Below, one piece after another: positions 9,301 through 17,784 of a stretch of 40,312 nucleotides of DNA (position 1 is the first letter of the stretch; every line of letters begins with the position of its first letter). The notes under the pieces were generated by a model that was not told the origin of the DNA, ran no database searches, and saw only the letters and a list, made by a program, of their open reading frames with translations. The translations under genes and the position numbers were made by a program. This DNA is from Actinomycetota bacterium (GTDB lineage: Bacteria; Actinomycetota; Geothermincolia; Fen-727; Anoxymicrobiaceae): the NCBI GenBank assembly GCA_003157385.1, contig PMJJ01000008.1, positions 2,130 through 42,441 of the forward strand, read 5' to 3'.

Positions 9301-10998
9301 TCAGCTCGCCGGCTCCATCACCGGCAGCGTGAGGCTGGAGGGGTGCTCGGCCGTGTGGAACAGCCGGTAGAACGACGCGACCAGCGATGGGAAGACGTAC
9401 AGCGGGTCCGAGGCGCACAGCACCAGCCTGATGGAGTGCCCTGCGGGGAAACGGTGCGCGCAGGCGATGAGCTCGAGGTTGAAGTCCTCGATCGTCTCCG
9501 GCTCCATGTCGTTGCGCATCGCCGCGCAGTGCGTCACCAGGCGGCAGAAGCCGCGCGGGGAAACGTCGTAGAGGAGCCCGTTGACCTGGCACTCGCTCGT
9601 CGATGACGACACGTGCAGGCTCACGCTGGGCGCCCCGACCATCACCAGCTCGTCGTCCAACCTGTGGCTGGTGAACGCGATGCTGTCGCCGGGGATCGAG
9701 ATGGGGATGCCCGGGATTGGTAGGTTGCGGAACACGTTGGGCCTCACCATCGGCGGGCCGGAGGTCGCGAAGTTCGCGACGGTGTTGTTGATGAAAAGCT
9801 CGGCGGCCTCGTGGTTGCCGGGCGCCTCCAGCACCAGCGAGCCCGAGTTTATAGCCTCGGGGTGCTGGCCCCGCAGGAAGTACTTCACGTCGCTCACGTT
9901 CTCCGGCGGCCACTGCTCGGCGGTCGCCATCTTCCTGCTCCAGGGCTCGTAGTACTTTACCGCCGGCTCATTTTCCATGCCGTTGTCTTTGTCGTCCTTG
10001 AGCCAGTAGTCGAACCAGCGGCGGGCGTCGTCCCAGATCATGTTGGGGACGAAGACGTCGCCCCTTCCCGCGTCAAAGCCGTGGATGCCATTGGCCATCA
10101 CCAGCTTCTTGGGCACGTCGAGCTTCTTGTAGAAGTCGAGGATCTGGTTCGGCTCGAAAAGGTCGTCGTTCCAGGAGTGCACGATGAACATCGGGCAGGT
10201 GACCTTGTCCACGTCGTGGATGGCCGAGCGCGCCTTCAGCTCGTCGCTCACCGCGGAGAGGTCGTGCTCGACGATGACGGACTTGAGCCAGCGCACCAGG
10301 TCGTTCTTCAGGTTGAACTTGAGCGCCCAGAACGAGCCGATGAAGAGGACGATGCTCCAGACCGCCTTCCAGCAGCCGTTGGGGGTCAGCGCGAAGTTGA
10401 GGTCGGTCCAGCCGTTCATCGGCGCGGCCGCCTTGATCCGGGGGTCGCGCGTCGCGGCCAGGAAGCTGTGCCCGCCGCCGTAGGAGACCCCGGTGATGCC
10501 GATCCGCTCAGGGTCCACCGGGATGCCGGACTCCGGGCTGCACATCCAGGTGATCATGTCCTCCAGGTCGCAGAGCTCCCGGTCGGGCGCGGCGCAGGAC
10601 ACCTCGCCGCCGGAGCTCCCCCACCCGCGGCAGTCGTAGGTCAGGACCACGTAGCCGTTGCGGGCGAAGCTCGGCGCGTAGAGCAGGTCGCACTGGATGC
10701 GCCAGCCCATCCAGGAGTGGACCATGATGATCGCGGGGAACGGTCCCTCGCCCGAGGGGACGAACACCGTCGCCGTCAGAGGGATGCCGTCGCCTGTCTG
10801 CACCACCCGCCTCTGCCGGTGGTAGGGCGCGGCCTTTGCGAGCTTGCGGTCCGCCTCGAGGAGCTTGTCCTCCCTCTGCCTCATCGCCTTTACCACGCTG
10901 TAGACGGCCTTTGCCACCAGGCTCAACGGTAGCACGGCAAAGAACAGAAGACGGCGCAACTTCTTGTACCGGTTGGTCTTTTCCACGAACACCTCCAT
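9301..10998 (-). CDS. CocE/NonD family (X-Pro dipeptidyl-peptidase S15-like) hydrolase, membrane-anchored
   Basis: GITGVSYGGGHSF nucleophile elbow, FPAIIMVHSWMGWRIQCDLLYAPSFARNGYVVLTYDCRGWGSSGG. The ORF track start (11175) runs into repeat copy B; the Met at 10998 (MEVFVEKTNRYKKLRRLLFFAVLPLSLVAK) is a more likely start. Confidence 0.85.
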   Translation of the reverse strand: MEVFVEKTNRYKKLRRLLFFAVLPLSLVAKAVYSVVKAMRQREDKLLEADRKLAKAAPYHRQRRVVQTGDGIPLTATVFVPSGEGPFPAIIMVHSWMGWRIQCDLLYAPSFARNGYVVLTYDCRGWGSSGGEVSCAAPDRELCDLEDMITWMCSPESGIPVDPERIGITGVSYGGGHSFLAATRDPRIKAAAPMNGWTDLNFALTPNGCWKAVWSIVLFIGSFWALKFNLKNDLVRWLKSVIVEHDLSAVSDELKARSAIHDVDKVTCPMFIVHSWNDDLFEPNQILDFYKKLDVPKKLVMANGIHGFDAGRGDVFVPNMIWDDARRWFDYWLKDDKDNGMENEPAVKYYEPWSRKMATAEQWPPENVSDVKYFLRGQHPEAINSGSLVLEAPGNHEAAELFINNTVANFATSGPPMVRPNVFRNLPIPGIPISIPGDSIAFTSHRLDDELVMVGAPSVSLHVSSSTSECQVNGLLYDVSPRGFCRLVTHCAAMRNDMEPETIEDFNLELIACAHRFPAGHSIRLVLCASDPLYVFPSLVASFYRLFHTAEHPSSLTLPVMEPAS

Positions 10999-11074
10999 GA
11001 ATGCTGACTCAGAAGAGTCTATAACAACGGGGGGCAAAAGGGGCAGTACTGAGAATAGGTAAGCGTGAATGAGA

Positions 11075-11284
11075 GGGGGCAGGGTAAGCCTTTTGCTCGC
11101 TGGTCCTCGCGTCTTTGAGATCAGCAGACTTCCTATACTCCCCGAGACCTTGCGAATCGCTCGCAAAAGGCTCACCCCGCCCCCGTCGGTACATCACCCC
11201 CAACTATATGAAGAAAATCAAAGATGACTGCTGACCAGTAGGAATGATTGTTAGCGTGCAATCAAAGATGGAAAAAAGGGTCAG
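11075..11284 (-). repeat. Copy B (inverted) of the roughly 200-bp intergenic repeat
   Basis: Reverse complement matches 3061-3264. Terminal repeats at 11084-11095 and 11164-11175, again a 92-bp unit. Confidence 0.85.
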
Positions 11285-11307
11285 GCCCCTTCTTTGCGTT
11301 TGGCGCT

Positions 11308-12303
11308 CTAGCAGATGCGGGGGAGCTGCTCGCCCGAGGGCATTCTCAGGAGCCTGCTCGAGCCCATCTCGCCGGTCAGGCTCACGCGGCCCGGCTTGCC
11401 GGCGCCCGCGGCGCCGATTACCGCTGCATTTCTGCCGAGGAGGTGTGCCTTCATGGCCTCGAGCACCGCGGCCGCATCCTCGGGCGCCACCGCCGCGAGG
11501 AGCTTGCCTTCGTTGGCCACGTACAGCGGGTCGAGGCCGAGCACCTCGCAGATCGCCCGGACCTCTTCGCGCAAAGGCACGGCCGGCTCGTCGACCTCGA
11601 GCGAGACAGCGGAGCAGGACGACATCTCCTTCAGCGCCGCGGCGAGCCCTCCCCGGGTGGGGTCGCGCAAGGCGTGCACCCGGCCCGCGCCTAGCATGTC
11701 GGATACCAGACCGGCCAACGGGGCGCAGTCGGAGTCGAGGGCGACGTCGAAGGCGAAGTCGCCGCGGTCCTTGAGCACGGCTATCCCGTGGTCGCCGATG
11801 TACCCGTTGATGAGGAGCGCGTCCCCCGGCGTGACCCGCGTGATGCTCACCTCGACACCGGCGGGTATGACGCCCACGCCCGCGGTGTTGATATAGACGC
11901 CGTCGGCCTTGCCTCTCTCCACCACCTTGGTGTCGCCGGCCACGACCTTCACCGAGGCGTCGCGCGCCGCGCCGGCCACGGAGGCGAGTACGCGCTCGAG
12001 GTCGTCCAGCGGCAGGCCCTCCTCCAGTATGAGCCCCAGAGTTAGGTACAGGGGCCTCGCGCCGACCATGGCGAGGTCGTTGACGGTGCCGCACACGGCG
12101 AGCTTTCCGATGTCGCCACCGGAGAAGAACAGCGGCTTGACCACGAACGAGTCGGTGGTGAAGGCGAGCGTGCCCGGCGGCAGCTCCAGGATGGCGGCGT
12201 CCTCGGCCGCATCCAGCGTCTGCCCGCCCAGCGCGGGAAAGATCATGTCGCGCAGGAGGTCCTGCATCCGGGTGCCTCCGCCGCCGTGCGCCATCGTGAC
12301 CAC
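11308..12303 (-). CDS. hypE: Hydrogenase expression/formation protein HypE
   Basis: VVTMAHGGGGTRMQDLLRDMIFPALGG...AAILELPPGTLAFTTDSFVVKPLFFSGGDIGKLAVCGTVNDLAMVGARP and C-terminal RLLRMPSGEQLPRIC. The start is a probable GTG just after the hypD stop; the longer track ORF (to 12378) overlaps hypD. Confidence 0.94.
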   Translation of the reverse strand: MVTMAHGGGGTRMQDLLRDMIFPALGGQTLDAAEDAAILELPPGTLAFTTDSFVVKPLFFSGGDIGKLAVCGTVNDLAMVGARPLYLTLGLILEEGLPLDDLERVLASVAGAARDASVKVVAGDTKVVERGKADGVYINTAGVGVIPAGVEVSITRVTPGDALLINGYIGDHGIAVLKDRGDFAFDVALDSDCAPLAGLVSDMLGAGRVHALRDPTRGGLAAALKEMSSCSAVSLEVDEPAVPLREEVRAICEVLGLDPLYVANEGKLLAAVAPEDAAAVLEAMKAHLLGRNAAVIGAAGAGKPGRVSLTGEMGSSRLLRMPSGEQLPRIC

Positions 12304-12304
12304 G

Positions 12305-13423
12305 TCACCGGCCAATGTCCGCGCCCTCCCCTCGCTCGTCGGGGCCATCGCTCTCGCTGTAGAGGTAGTAAGAGGCACAGGTCCCCTCGCTCGAGACCAT
12401 GCACGGGCCGACCGGGTTGTCGGGCGTGCAGCGCCCGCCGAAGAACGGGCAGTCCATCGGCTTGATGCGCCCGCACAGGATCTCGCCGCACCTGCAGCCC
12501 TTGGAGCGGGTGGGCTCGGGGAGCTCGACCTCCCACGTTCCGGCGTCCATCGCGGCGAACTCCTCGCGAATCGCCAGGCCGCTGCCGGGGATCGTGAACA
12601 GCCCGCGCCACTGCGCGTCGCACGACTCGAACACCTGGCTCATGACCTCCAGCGCCCGCGGGTTGCCCTCGGGCCGCACCGCACGCGCATACTCGACCTC
12701 CAGCGAGGCCTCCGAAGCGCCCATCTTCAGCAACCGCAGTATGGCCTGAAGGATGTCGGTCACCTCGAAGCCGGTCACCACGCAAGGCATCGAGAACTCC
12801 ACGGGAAGGAAGGCGTAGGCGTCGCTCCCGATGATCACGCTCACGTGGCCCGGCAGGATGAAGCCGTCGACGTCGAAGTCGTCGAGCCCGACCAGCGCTC
12901 GCAGCGCCGGAGGAACCAGCTTGTGGAAAGAGAGCACCCGGAGGTTGTCTATGCCCTGCCTGCGGGCCTCCAGCATAGTGCCGGCGACCGCCGGCGCCGT
13001 CGTCTCGAAGCCCACCCCCAGGAACACGACTTGAGAGCCTGGCTCCTCGGCGGCTATAGCCAGCGACTCCAGCGGCGAATAGACCACGCGGACCCTGGCT
13101 CCACTGGCGCTTGCCGAGGCGAGCGAGTCCTCCGTCCCCGGCACCTTCATCATGTCACCGAAGGTGGTCAGGATGACCCCGGGTTTCCTGGCCACCGCGA
13201 TCGCCCTGTCGATGTCGGCGTCGGCGGTGACGCAGACCGGGCAACCCGGCCCGCTGATGAGGTCGATGCCCGGCGCGAGCAGCGGCCTCAGGCCCGCCCG
13301 GGAGATCGCCATGGTGTGGGTGCCGCACACCTCCATAAAGGTGCCGTGCGCATCGAGCGCGTCTATCTCGCGCAGCAGCTCGCGCGCCGCCGCCGGCACG
13401 CGGAACTCGTCAATGTATCTCAT
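12305..13423 (-). CDS. hypD: Hydrogenase formation protein HypD
   Basis: FMEVCGTHTMAISRAGLRPLLAPGIDLISGPGCPVCVT; FLGVGFETTAPAVA; C-terminal Cys-rich KGCRCGEILCGRIKPMDCPFFGGRCTPDNPVGPCMVSSEGTC. Confidence 0.97.
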   Translation of the reverse strand: MRYIDEFRVPAAARELLREIDALDAHGTFMEVCGTHTMAISRAGLRPLLAPGIDLISGPGCPVCVTADADIDRAIAVARKPGVILTTFGDMMKVPGTEDSLASASASGARVRVVYSPLESLAIAAEEPGSQVVFLGVGFETTAPAVAGTMLEARRQGIDNLRVLSFHKLVPPALRALVGLDDFDVDGFILPGHVSVIIGSDAYAFLPVEFSMPCVVTGFEVTDILQAILRLLKMGASEASLEVEYARAVRPEGNPRALEVMSQVFESCDAQWRGLFTIPGSGLAIREEFAAMDAGTWEVELPEPTRSKGCRCGEILCGRIKPMDCPFFGGRCTPDNPVGPCMVSSEGTCASYYLYSESDGPDERGEGADIGR

Positions 13424-13658
13424 CGAACCCGGCCTCCTGCTCGAGCCGTGCGAGCTCCTGGAGCAGGTCCATCGTCTTTTGCGCCTCGGCCTCGTCGACC
13501 TTGTCTATGGCGAAGCCCGCATGCACCAGCACGTAGTCGCCCACCACCACGTCATCAACCAGCATCAGGCTCACCTGCTTGCGCACTCCGCCGATCTCGA
13601 TGACGGCCAGGTTCGGTTCATCCAGCTCGATCACTATGGCCGGTATGGCCAGGCACAT
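13410..13658 (-). CDS. hypC: Hydrogenase assembly chaperone HypC/HupF
   Basis: MCLAIPAIVIELDEPNLAVIEIGGVRKQVSLMLVDDVVVGDYVLVHAGFAIDKVDEAEA; start at the canonical MCLAIP rather than the longer track ORF. Confidence 0.95.
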   Translation of the reverse strand: MCLAIPAIVIELDEPNLAVIEIGGVRKQVSLMLVDDVVVGDYVLVHAGFAIDKVDEAEAQKTMDLLQELARLEQEAGFDEIH

Positions 13659-13695
13659 GTCTCCTCCAGGTTTTGTCTTCTTCAGTCGCTTTCTT

Positions 13696-15957
13696 TCACG
13701 AGAGCCTCGCGGCCACCACCGCCTGTCCCAGGGAAATGCCACCGTCGTTGCACGGCACGCGACCGTGCACCATCACGGCGAGTCCGCTCGAGGTCAGGCC
13801 GTCGACCGCCCAGGTCGCGAGCATCTCGTTCTGGAAGACACCGCCCGAGAGCGCGACCCTGCCCAGTCCGGTCGCGTCGGCGATCGCCTCACAGGTCGCG
13901 ATGATCGCGAGCGCCATGGTCGCGTGGAACTTGCCCGCGACCTCGGCCGGCGCCTTGCCGCTGTCGATGTCGATCAGCATCTCGCGGAACACGGGCCGGG
14001 TGTCGACCACCCACGGCTCCGCGCTCCTGTCGAGGATGAAATTGTAATACTCCCGGGTGTCGCGCGCGACCGCCTCCAGCTCGCACGCCGCCTGGCCGTC
14101 GTAGGAGGCCTCGCCGCGAAGCCCGGCAAGCGCGGCCGCCACGTCGAACATCCTGCCCGCGCTGGAAGTGATCGGGGTGTTCACTTTGTTCTTGACCTGG
14201 AAGACCAGCGACGCGGCCTCGGTGTCGTCGATGTCGAACCTGGCGCGCAGCCTCTCCATCGCGGTCTCCTCGTCCTCGAACAGCTCGCTCATCACCCCGT
14301 ACACCATGCGGTAGAGCCGGTAGATGCAGGCGTCCGCGCCCGGCATCGGGTACCGGTACAGGTGAGCCGCCCGGCGGAAGGAGGTCTCGTCGCACACCAG
14401 GAACTCACCGCCCCACACGGTCCCGTCCGTGCCGTATCCGGTGCCGTCCCAGGCCACGCCGATGACCTCTCCGGAGGCGGCGTTGTCTGCAAGACAGCTG
14501 ACTATGTGGGCGTGGTGGTGCTGCACCCCCACCATCGGCAGGCCGAACTCCGGCGCCATCTGCGTGGTTAAGTAGTCCGGGTGCAGGTCGTGCGCCACCA
14601 CCTCCGGCTCCAGCGAGAAGAGCCTCAGCACCGCCGCCAGCGCCTCCTCGAAGTGCTCCAGCTCGCCCTCCGACTCCATGTCGCCGATGTGCTGGCCCAT
14701 GAACGCCTGCTCGCCCCGCAGGACGCAGAAGGTGTTCTTGAGCTCCGCGCCCAGCGCGAGCACCTGTACCTCGGCCGGCGGCGTGATCCGTATCGGGTAA
14801 GGCGCGTAGCCCCTCGCCCTCCTGACCGGATACTCCGCCGTCCGGAAGACGCGGCTGACGGAGTCGTCGTAGCGCACCAGTATGTCGCGGTCGTGCAGCA
14901 GGAAGTGGTCCGCGATGTCGCCGAGCCTGTTCATCGCCTCGTCGTTGTCTATCGCGATCGGCTCGTTGGAGATGTTGCCGCTGGTCATGACCAGCGGCCT
15001 GCCGGCCCCGGCCAGGACCAGGTGGTGAAGCGGGGTGTAGGGAAGGAAGACCCCCTGGCGGTCGAGCCCACCCGCGACCTCGCGGGACAGCGGCGAGCCC
15101 TCCAGCTCCTTCAGCAGCACGATCGGCCTGCGCGGGCTTGCCAGCAGCCGCTCCTCCTCGTCGCTCACCCGGCAGATCGCGCGCGCCTCGTTCACGTCCG
15201 AGACCATCACCGCCAGCGGCTTGCCGTACCTGCGCTTGCGCTCGCGCAGGCACGCCACGGCCTCGTCGTCAGTCGCGTCGCATGCCAGGTGAAACCCGCC
15301 CAGACCTTTGATGGCGACGATCCCACCTTCGCTGAGCAGCCTCGCGGCCTCGCCTGCGGCCTCGCCCTCCATCCTTGCTCCGGTGCGGTCGACCAGCCAG
15401 GCCCTGGGCCCGCAAACCGGGCAGGCGTTGGGTTGGGCGTGAAACCGCCGGTCGGACGGGTCGGCATATTCGGCCGCGCACTCGGCGCACATCTCGAATG
15501 GGCTCATCGATGTCAGCGGCCTGTCGTAGGGCGTGTCGCGGATTATCGTGAAGCGGGGGCCACAGTTGGTGCAGTTGATGAACGGGTAGCGGTGGCGCCT
15601 GTCAGAAGCGTCGAACAGCTCGCGGACGCAGTCGTCGCAGGTGGCCAGGTCCGGCGAGATCAGCACCTGCTTCGAGCCCTCGGCGTCGCTTGCCACGATC
15701 TCGAACGGGCCGGTCGCGATCTCGCCGGCCGAGGCCACGTTCACCCGCTCGACCAGCGCCGCGGCCGGCGCCTCGTCCTTCAAGGCCTTGAGGAAAAGGA
15801 ACAGGCTGTCGCCGTCCCCGCTGGCGAGGATGTCGACCCCCTGGGTGTTGTTGGAGACGCTCCCGCTGATGCCGTAGTCGTTGGCGATCCTGTATACGAA
15901 GGGGCGGAACCCCACTCCCTGCACGATGCCGGAGACCTGTATCCTGAGGCTCCTCAT
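13696..15957 (-). CDS. hypF: Carbamoyltransferase HypF
   Basis: Acylphosphatase-like MRSLRIQVSGIVQGVGFRPFVYRIA, zinc fingers CDDCVRELFD..CTNCGPRFTIIRDTPYDR..CPVCGPR, C-terminal VGVQHHHAHIVSCLAD and VALSGGVFQNEML. Confidence 0.97.
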   Translation of the reverse strand: MRSLRIQVSGIVQGVGFRPFVYRIANDYGISGSVSNNTQGVDILASGDGDSLFLFLKALKDEAPAAALVERVNVASAGEIATGPFEIVASDAEGSKQVLISPDLATCDDCVRELFDASDRRHRYPFINCTNCGPRFTIIRDTPYDRPLTSMSPFEMCAECAAEYADPSDRRFHAQPNACPVCGPRAWLVDRTGARMEGEAAGEAARLLSEGGIVAIKGLGGFHLACDATDDEAVACLRERKRRYGKPLAVMVSDVNEARAICRVSDEEERLLASPRRPIVLLKELEGSPLSREVAGGLDRQGVFLPYTPLHHLVLAGAGRPLVMTSGNISNEPIAIDNDEAMNRLGDIADHFLLHDRDILVRYDDSVSRVFRTAEYPVRRARGYAPYPIRITPPAEVQVLALGAELKNTFCVLRGEQAFMGQHIGDMESEGELEHFEEALAAVLRLFSLEPEVVAHDLHPDYLTTQMAPEFGLPMVGVQHHHAHIVSCLADNAASGEVIGVAWDGTGYGTDGTVWGGEFLVCDETSFRRAAHLYRYPMPGADACIYRLYRMVYGVMSELFEDEETAMERLRARFDIDDTEAASLVFQVKNKVNTPITSSAGRMFDVAAALAGLRGEASYDGQAACELEAVARDTREYYNFILDRSAEPWVVDTRPVFREMLIDIDSGKAPAEVAGKFHATMALAIIATCEAIADATGLGRVALSGGVFQNEMLATWAVDGLTSSGLAVMVHGRVPCNDGGISLGQAVVAARLS

Positions 15958-16424
15958 CAGCCGACGCCCGGCCGTTGGTGCTCCAGCTCCGCGAGCACCA
16001 GGTCGCACACCTCAGGGATGACGGCGGCAACCTTCTCGGTGAGCTGGTCGCCGAACTCCACGTTGTCGACCTGGATGGCGAAGATGACGACCTCCTCGGG
16101 ACACTGCCCCATCAGCCTGGCGGTCATGATGAGCTCGTAGAGCCCGAAGTCGTGGACGGACACGGACAGCGCGGCCTTCTGCTTGACCTCCTGCGGCGTG
16201 AAGCGGAACACCGCCCCAGACTCCTCGCCGGCGTCGATGGCGTCGACGAAGATGGCCTTGCTCGGTCCGTCGAGGAAGTTGAAGAGGTCGGCGCAGTAGA
16301 CGCTCCCCTCCACCAGCTCGACGCCGGAGGGCACCCTGCCCTCGAGGCTCCTTATCACGTGAAGGCCCGCTCCGTCGTCACTCTTTATCAGGTTTCCGAT
16401 CCCGATTATCACTACATCAGACAA
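15957..16424 (-). CDS. Hydrogenase maturation protease (HyaD/HupD-like)
   Basis: VVIIGIGNLIKSDDGAGLHVIRSLEGRVPSGVELVEGSVYCADLFNFLDG..AIFVDAIDAG. Confidence 0.88.
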   Translation of the reverse strand: MSDVVIIGIGNLIKSDDGAGLHVIRSLEGRVPSGVELVEGSVYCADLFNFLDGPSKAIFVDAIDAGEESGAVFRFTPQEVKQKAALSVSVHDFGLYELIMTARLMGQCPEEVVIFAIQVDNVEFGDQLTEKVAAVIPEVCDLVLAELEHQRPGVG

Positions 16425-16552
16425 TAGAACCGCCTGGGTGTCCCGGCCTGGATTGCTCCTGCAGCGCTTATCGCGGGTTTAAGAATACACGAAAACCGGC
16501 GTGACGTGACACGCGCAAAACAGGGGTCAAACCTCTTTTTTGCATTTACGTC

Positions 16553-16591
16553 GAAAAGAAGTTGCGCCCCCGGGGATGCCGGAGGCGCAAC
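16553..16591 (-). terminator. Rho-independent terminator downstream of rnfD
   Basis: On the minus strand GTTGCGCC-N15-GGCGCAAC hairpin (arms 16584-16591 and 16561-16568) followed by TTCTTTT. Confidence 0.75.
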
Positions 16592-16617
16592 AGTCTGTCT
16601 ATCAGTATCGTGGATCG

Positions 16618-17778
16618 CTAAGCCTTCTCCTCCACCGGCTTGGGCACCGGGGCGGGCTCGGCATAGATCGGCACCTTGTTGAACCAAGGCTTCTTGACCT
16701 CGCCGAACTTGGGCTCGGCTATGTACCGGTCGATCACCAGCGTACCCACGTTCCAGAGCAGGATGGATATCGCCACGCCTTCGGGCAGCGGGCTCACCAG
16801 CCTGATGAGGGCAATGAAAAGGCCTATTCCAAGCCCATAGATCCACTTCCCTCGTCTGGTCATCGGACTGGTGGTCCAGTCTGTCGCCATGAAGAAAGCG
16901 CCCAGCCAGATGCCACCTCCGAGCAGCTGGTACAGCGGATGGTTCCACGTCACCAGCATGATGAAGATGAACGCGGCGAATATGCCGACCGGTATGCGCC
17001 AGTCGATCGTTCTGCGGTACAGCAGGAACGCGGCGCCGATCAGCAGCGCCAGTATCGAGACCTCGCCGAGGCTACCGGATTTGAAGCCCAGCACCATCGA
17101 CCAGAAGGAAGGCCTTCCGTTGGAGACGAGCCAGGTCGCTCCGACAGGCGTCGGGCCGGTCACCGTGCTGACGAGCATCCTGCCGCTCTTGAGAAGCGAG
17201 AGCGGTGTGGCGTTCGTGACCGTGTTGACGTAAAGCTTCCCGCCGAGCCCCTGGTACACTACCCTGCCGGAAACGGCGTTGTTGATGACGGTCTGCACGG
17301 GCGTGAAGAACCCTGTCGCCCGCCAGAAGAAAGGCTTCACGAACTTGGTCGTATAGAGAGCCAGCGGCGAGATCATCAGCGCCACGCGCCCGAACAGCGC
17401 GGGGTTGAAGACGTTCTTGCCCAGCCCTCCGAACAGCTCCTTCGCGACCGCGACCGCGAGGAAGGCGCCGATTGCCACTACCCAGAGGGGCGTGGTCGGC
17501 GGCAGCAGGAACGCGAACAGGATTCCCGTCACCATAGCGCTCATGTCGCGTAGAGAATGGGGCCTGCGAAGGATCGCGCGCATGATCAGCTCTGAGAGAG
17601 CCGCCACTATGCACGAGACCAGCATCACGTAGAAGGCCTGGAACCCGAACACGATGATCGCCATTATGGCCGCCGGGGTGAGCGCGATCAGGACGTCGGC
17701 CATCCCGCGCTCGATCGTCTGCCCTTTCTCATGGAGATGGGGGGAGACTGTATACATGAATTTTTCTGCCACTTTCAC
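16618..17778 (-). CDS. rnfD: RnfD/NqrB-family membrane subunit
   Basis: SPHLHEKGQTIERGMADVLIALTPA, RRPHSLRDMSAMVTGILFAFLLPPTTPLWVVAIGAFLAVAVAKELFGGLGKNVFNPALFGR, TNATPL, FFMATDWTTSPMTRRGKWIYG. Confidence 0.93.
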   Translation of the reverse strand: MKVAEKFMYTVSPHLHEKGQTIERGMADVLIALTPAAIMAIIVFGFQAFYVMLVSCIVAALSELIMRAILRRPHSLRDMSAMVTGILFAFLLPPTTPLWVVAIGAFLAVAVAKELFGGLGKNVFNPALFGRVALMISPLALYTTKFVKPFFWRATGFFTPVQTVINNAVSGRVVYQGLGGKLYVNTVTNATPLSLLKSGRMLVSTVTGPTPVGATWLVSNGRPSFWSMVLGFKSGSLGEVSILALLIGAAFLLYRRTIDWRIPVGIFAAFIFIMLVTWNHPLYQLLGGGIWLGAFFMATDWTTSPMTRRGKWIYGLGIGLFIALIRLVSPLPEGVAISILLWNVGTLVIDRYIAEPKFGEVKKPWFNKVPIYAEPAPVPKPVEEKA

Positions 17779-17784
17779 CCCTCC

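Noticed and set aside
14581-16140. 519-aa plus-strand ORF opposite hypF
   Set aside because: Antisense to HypF with biased composition; no domain.
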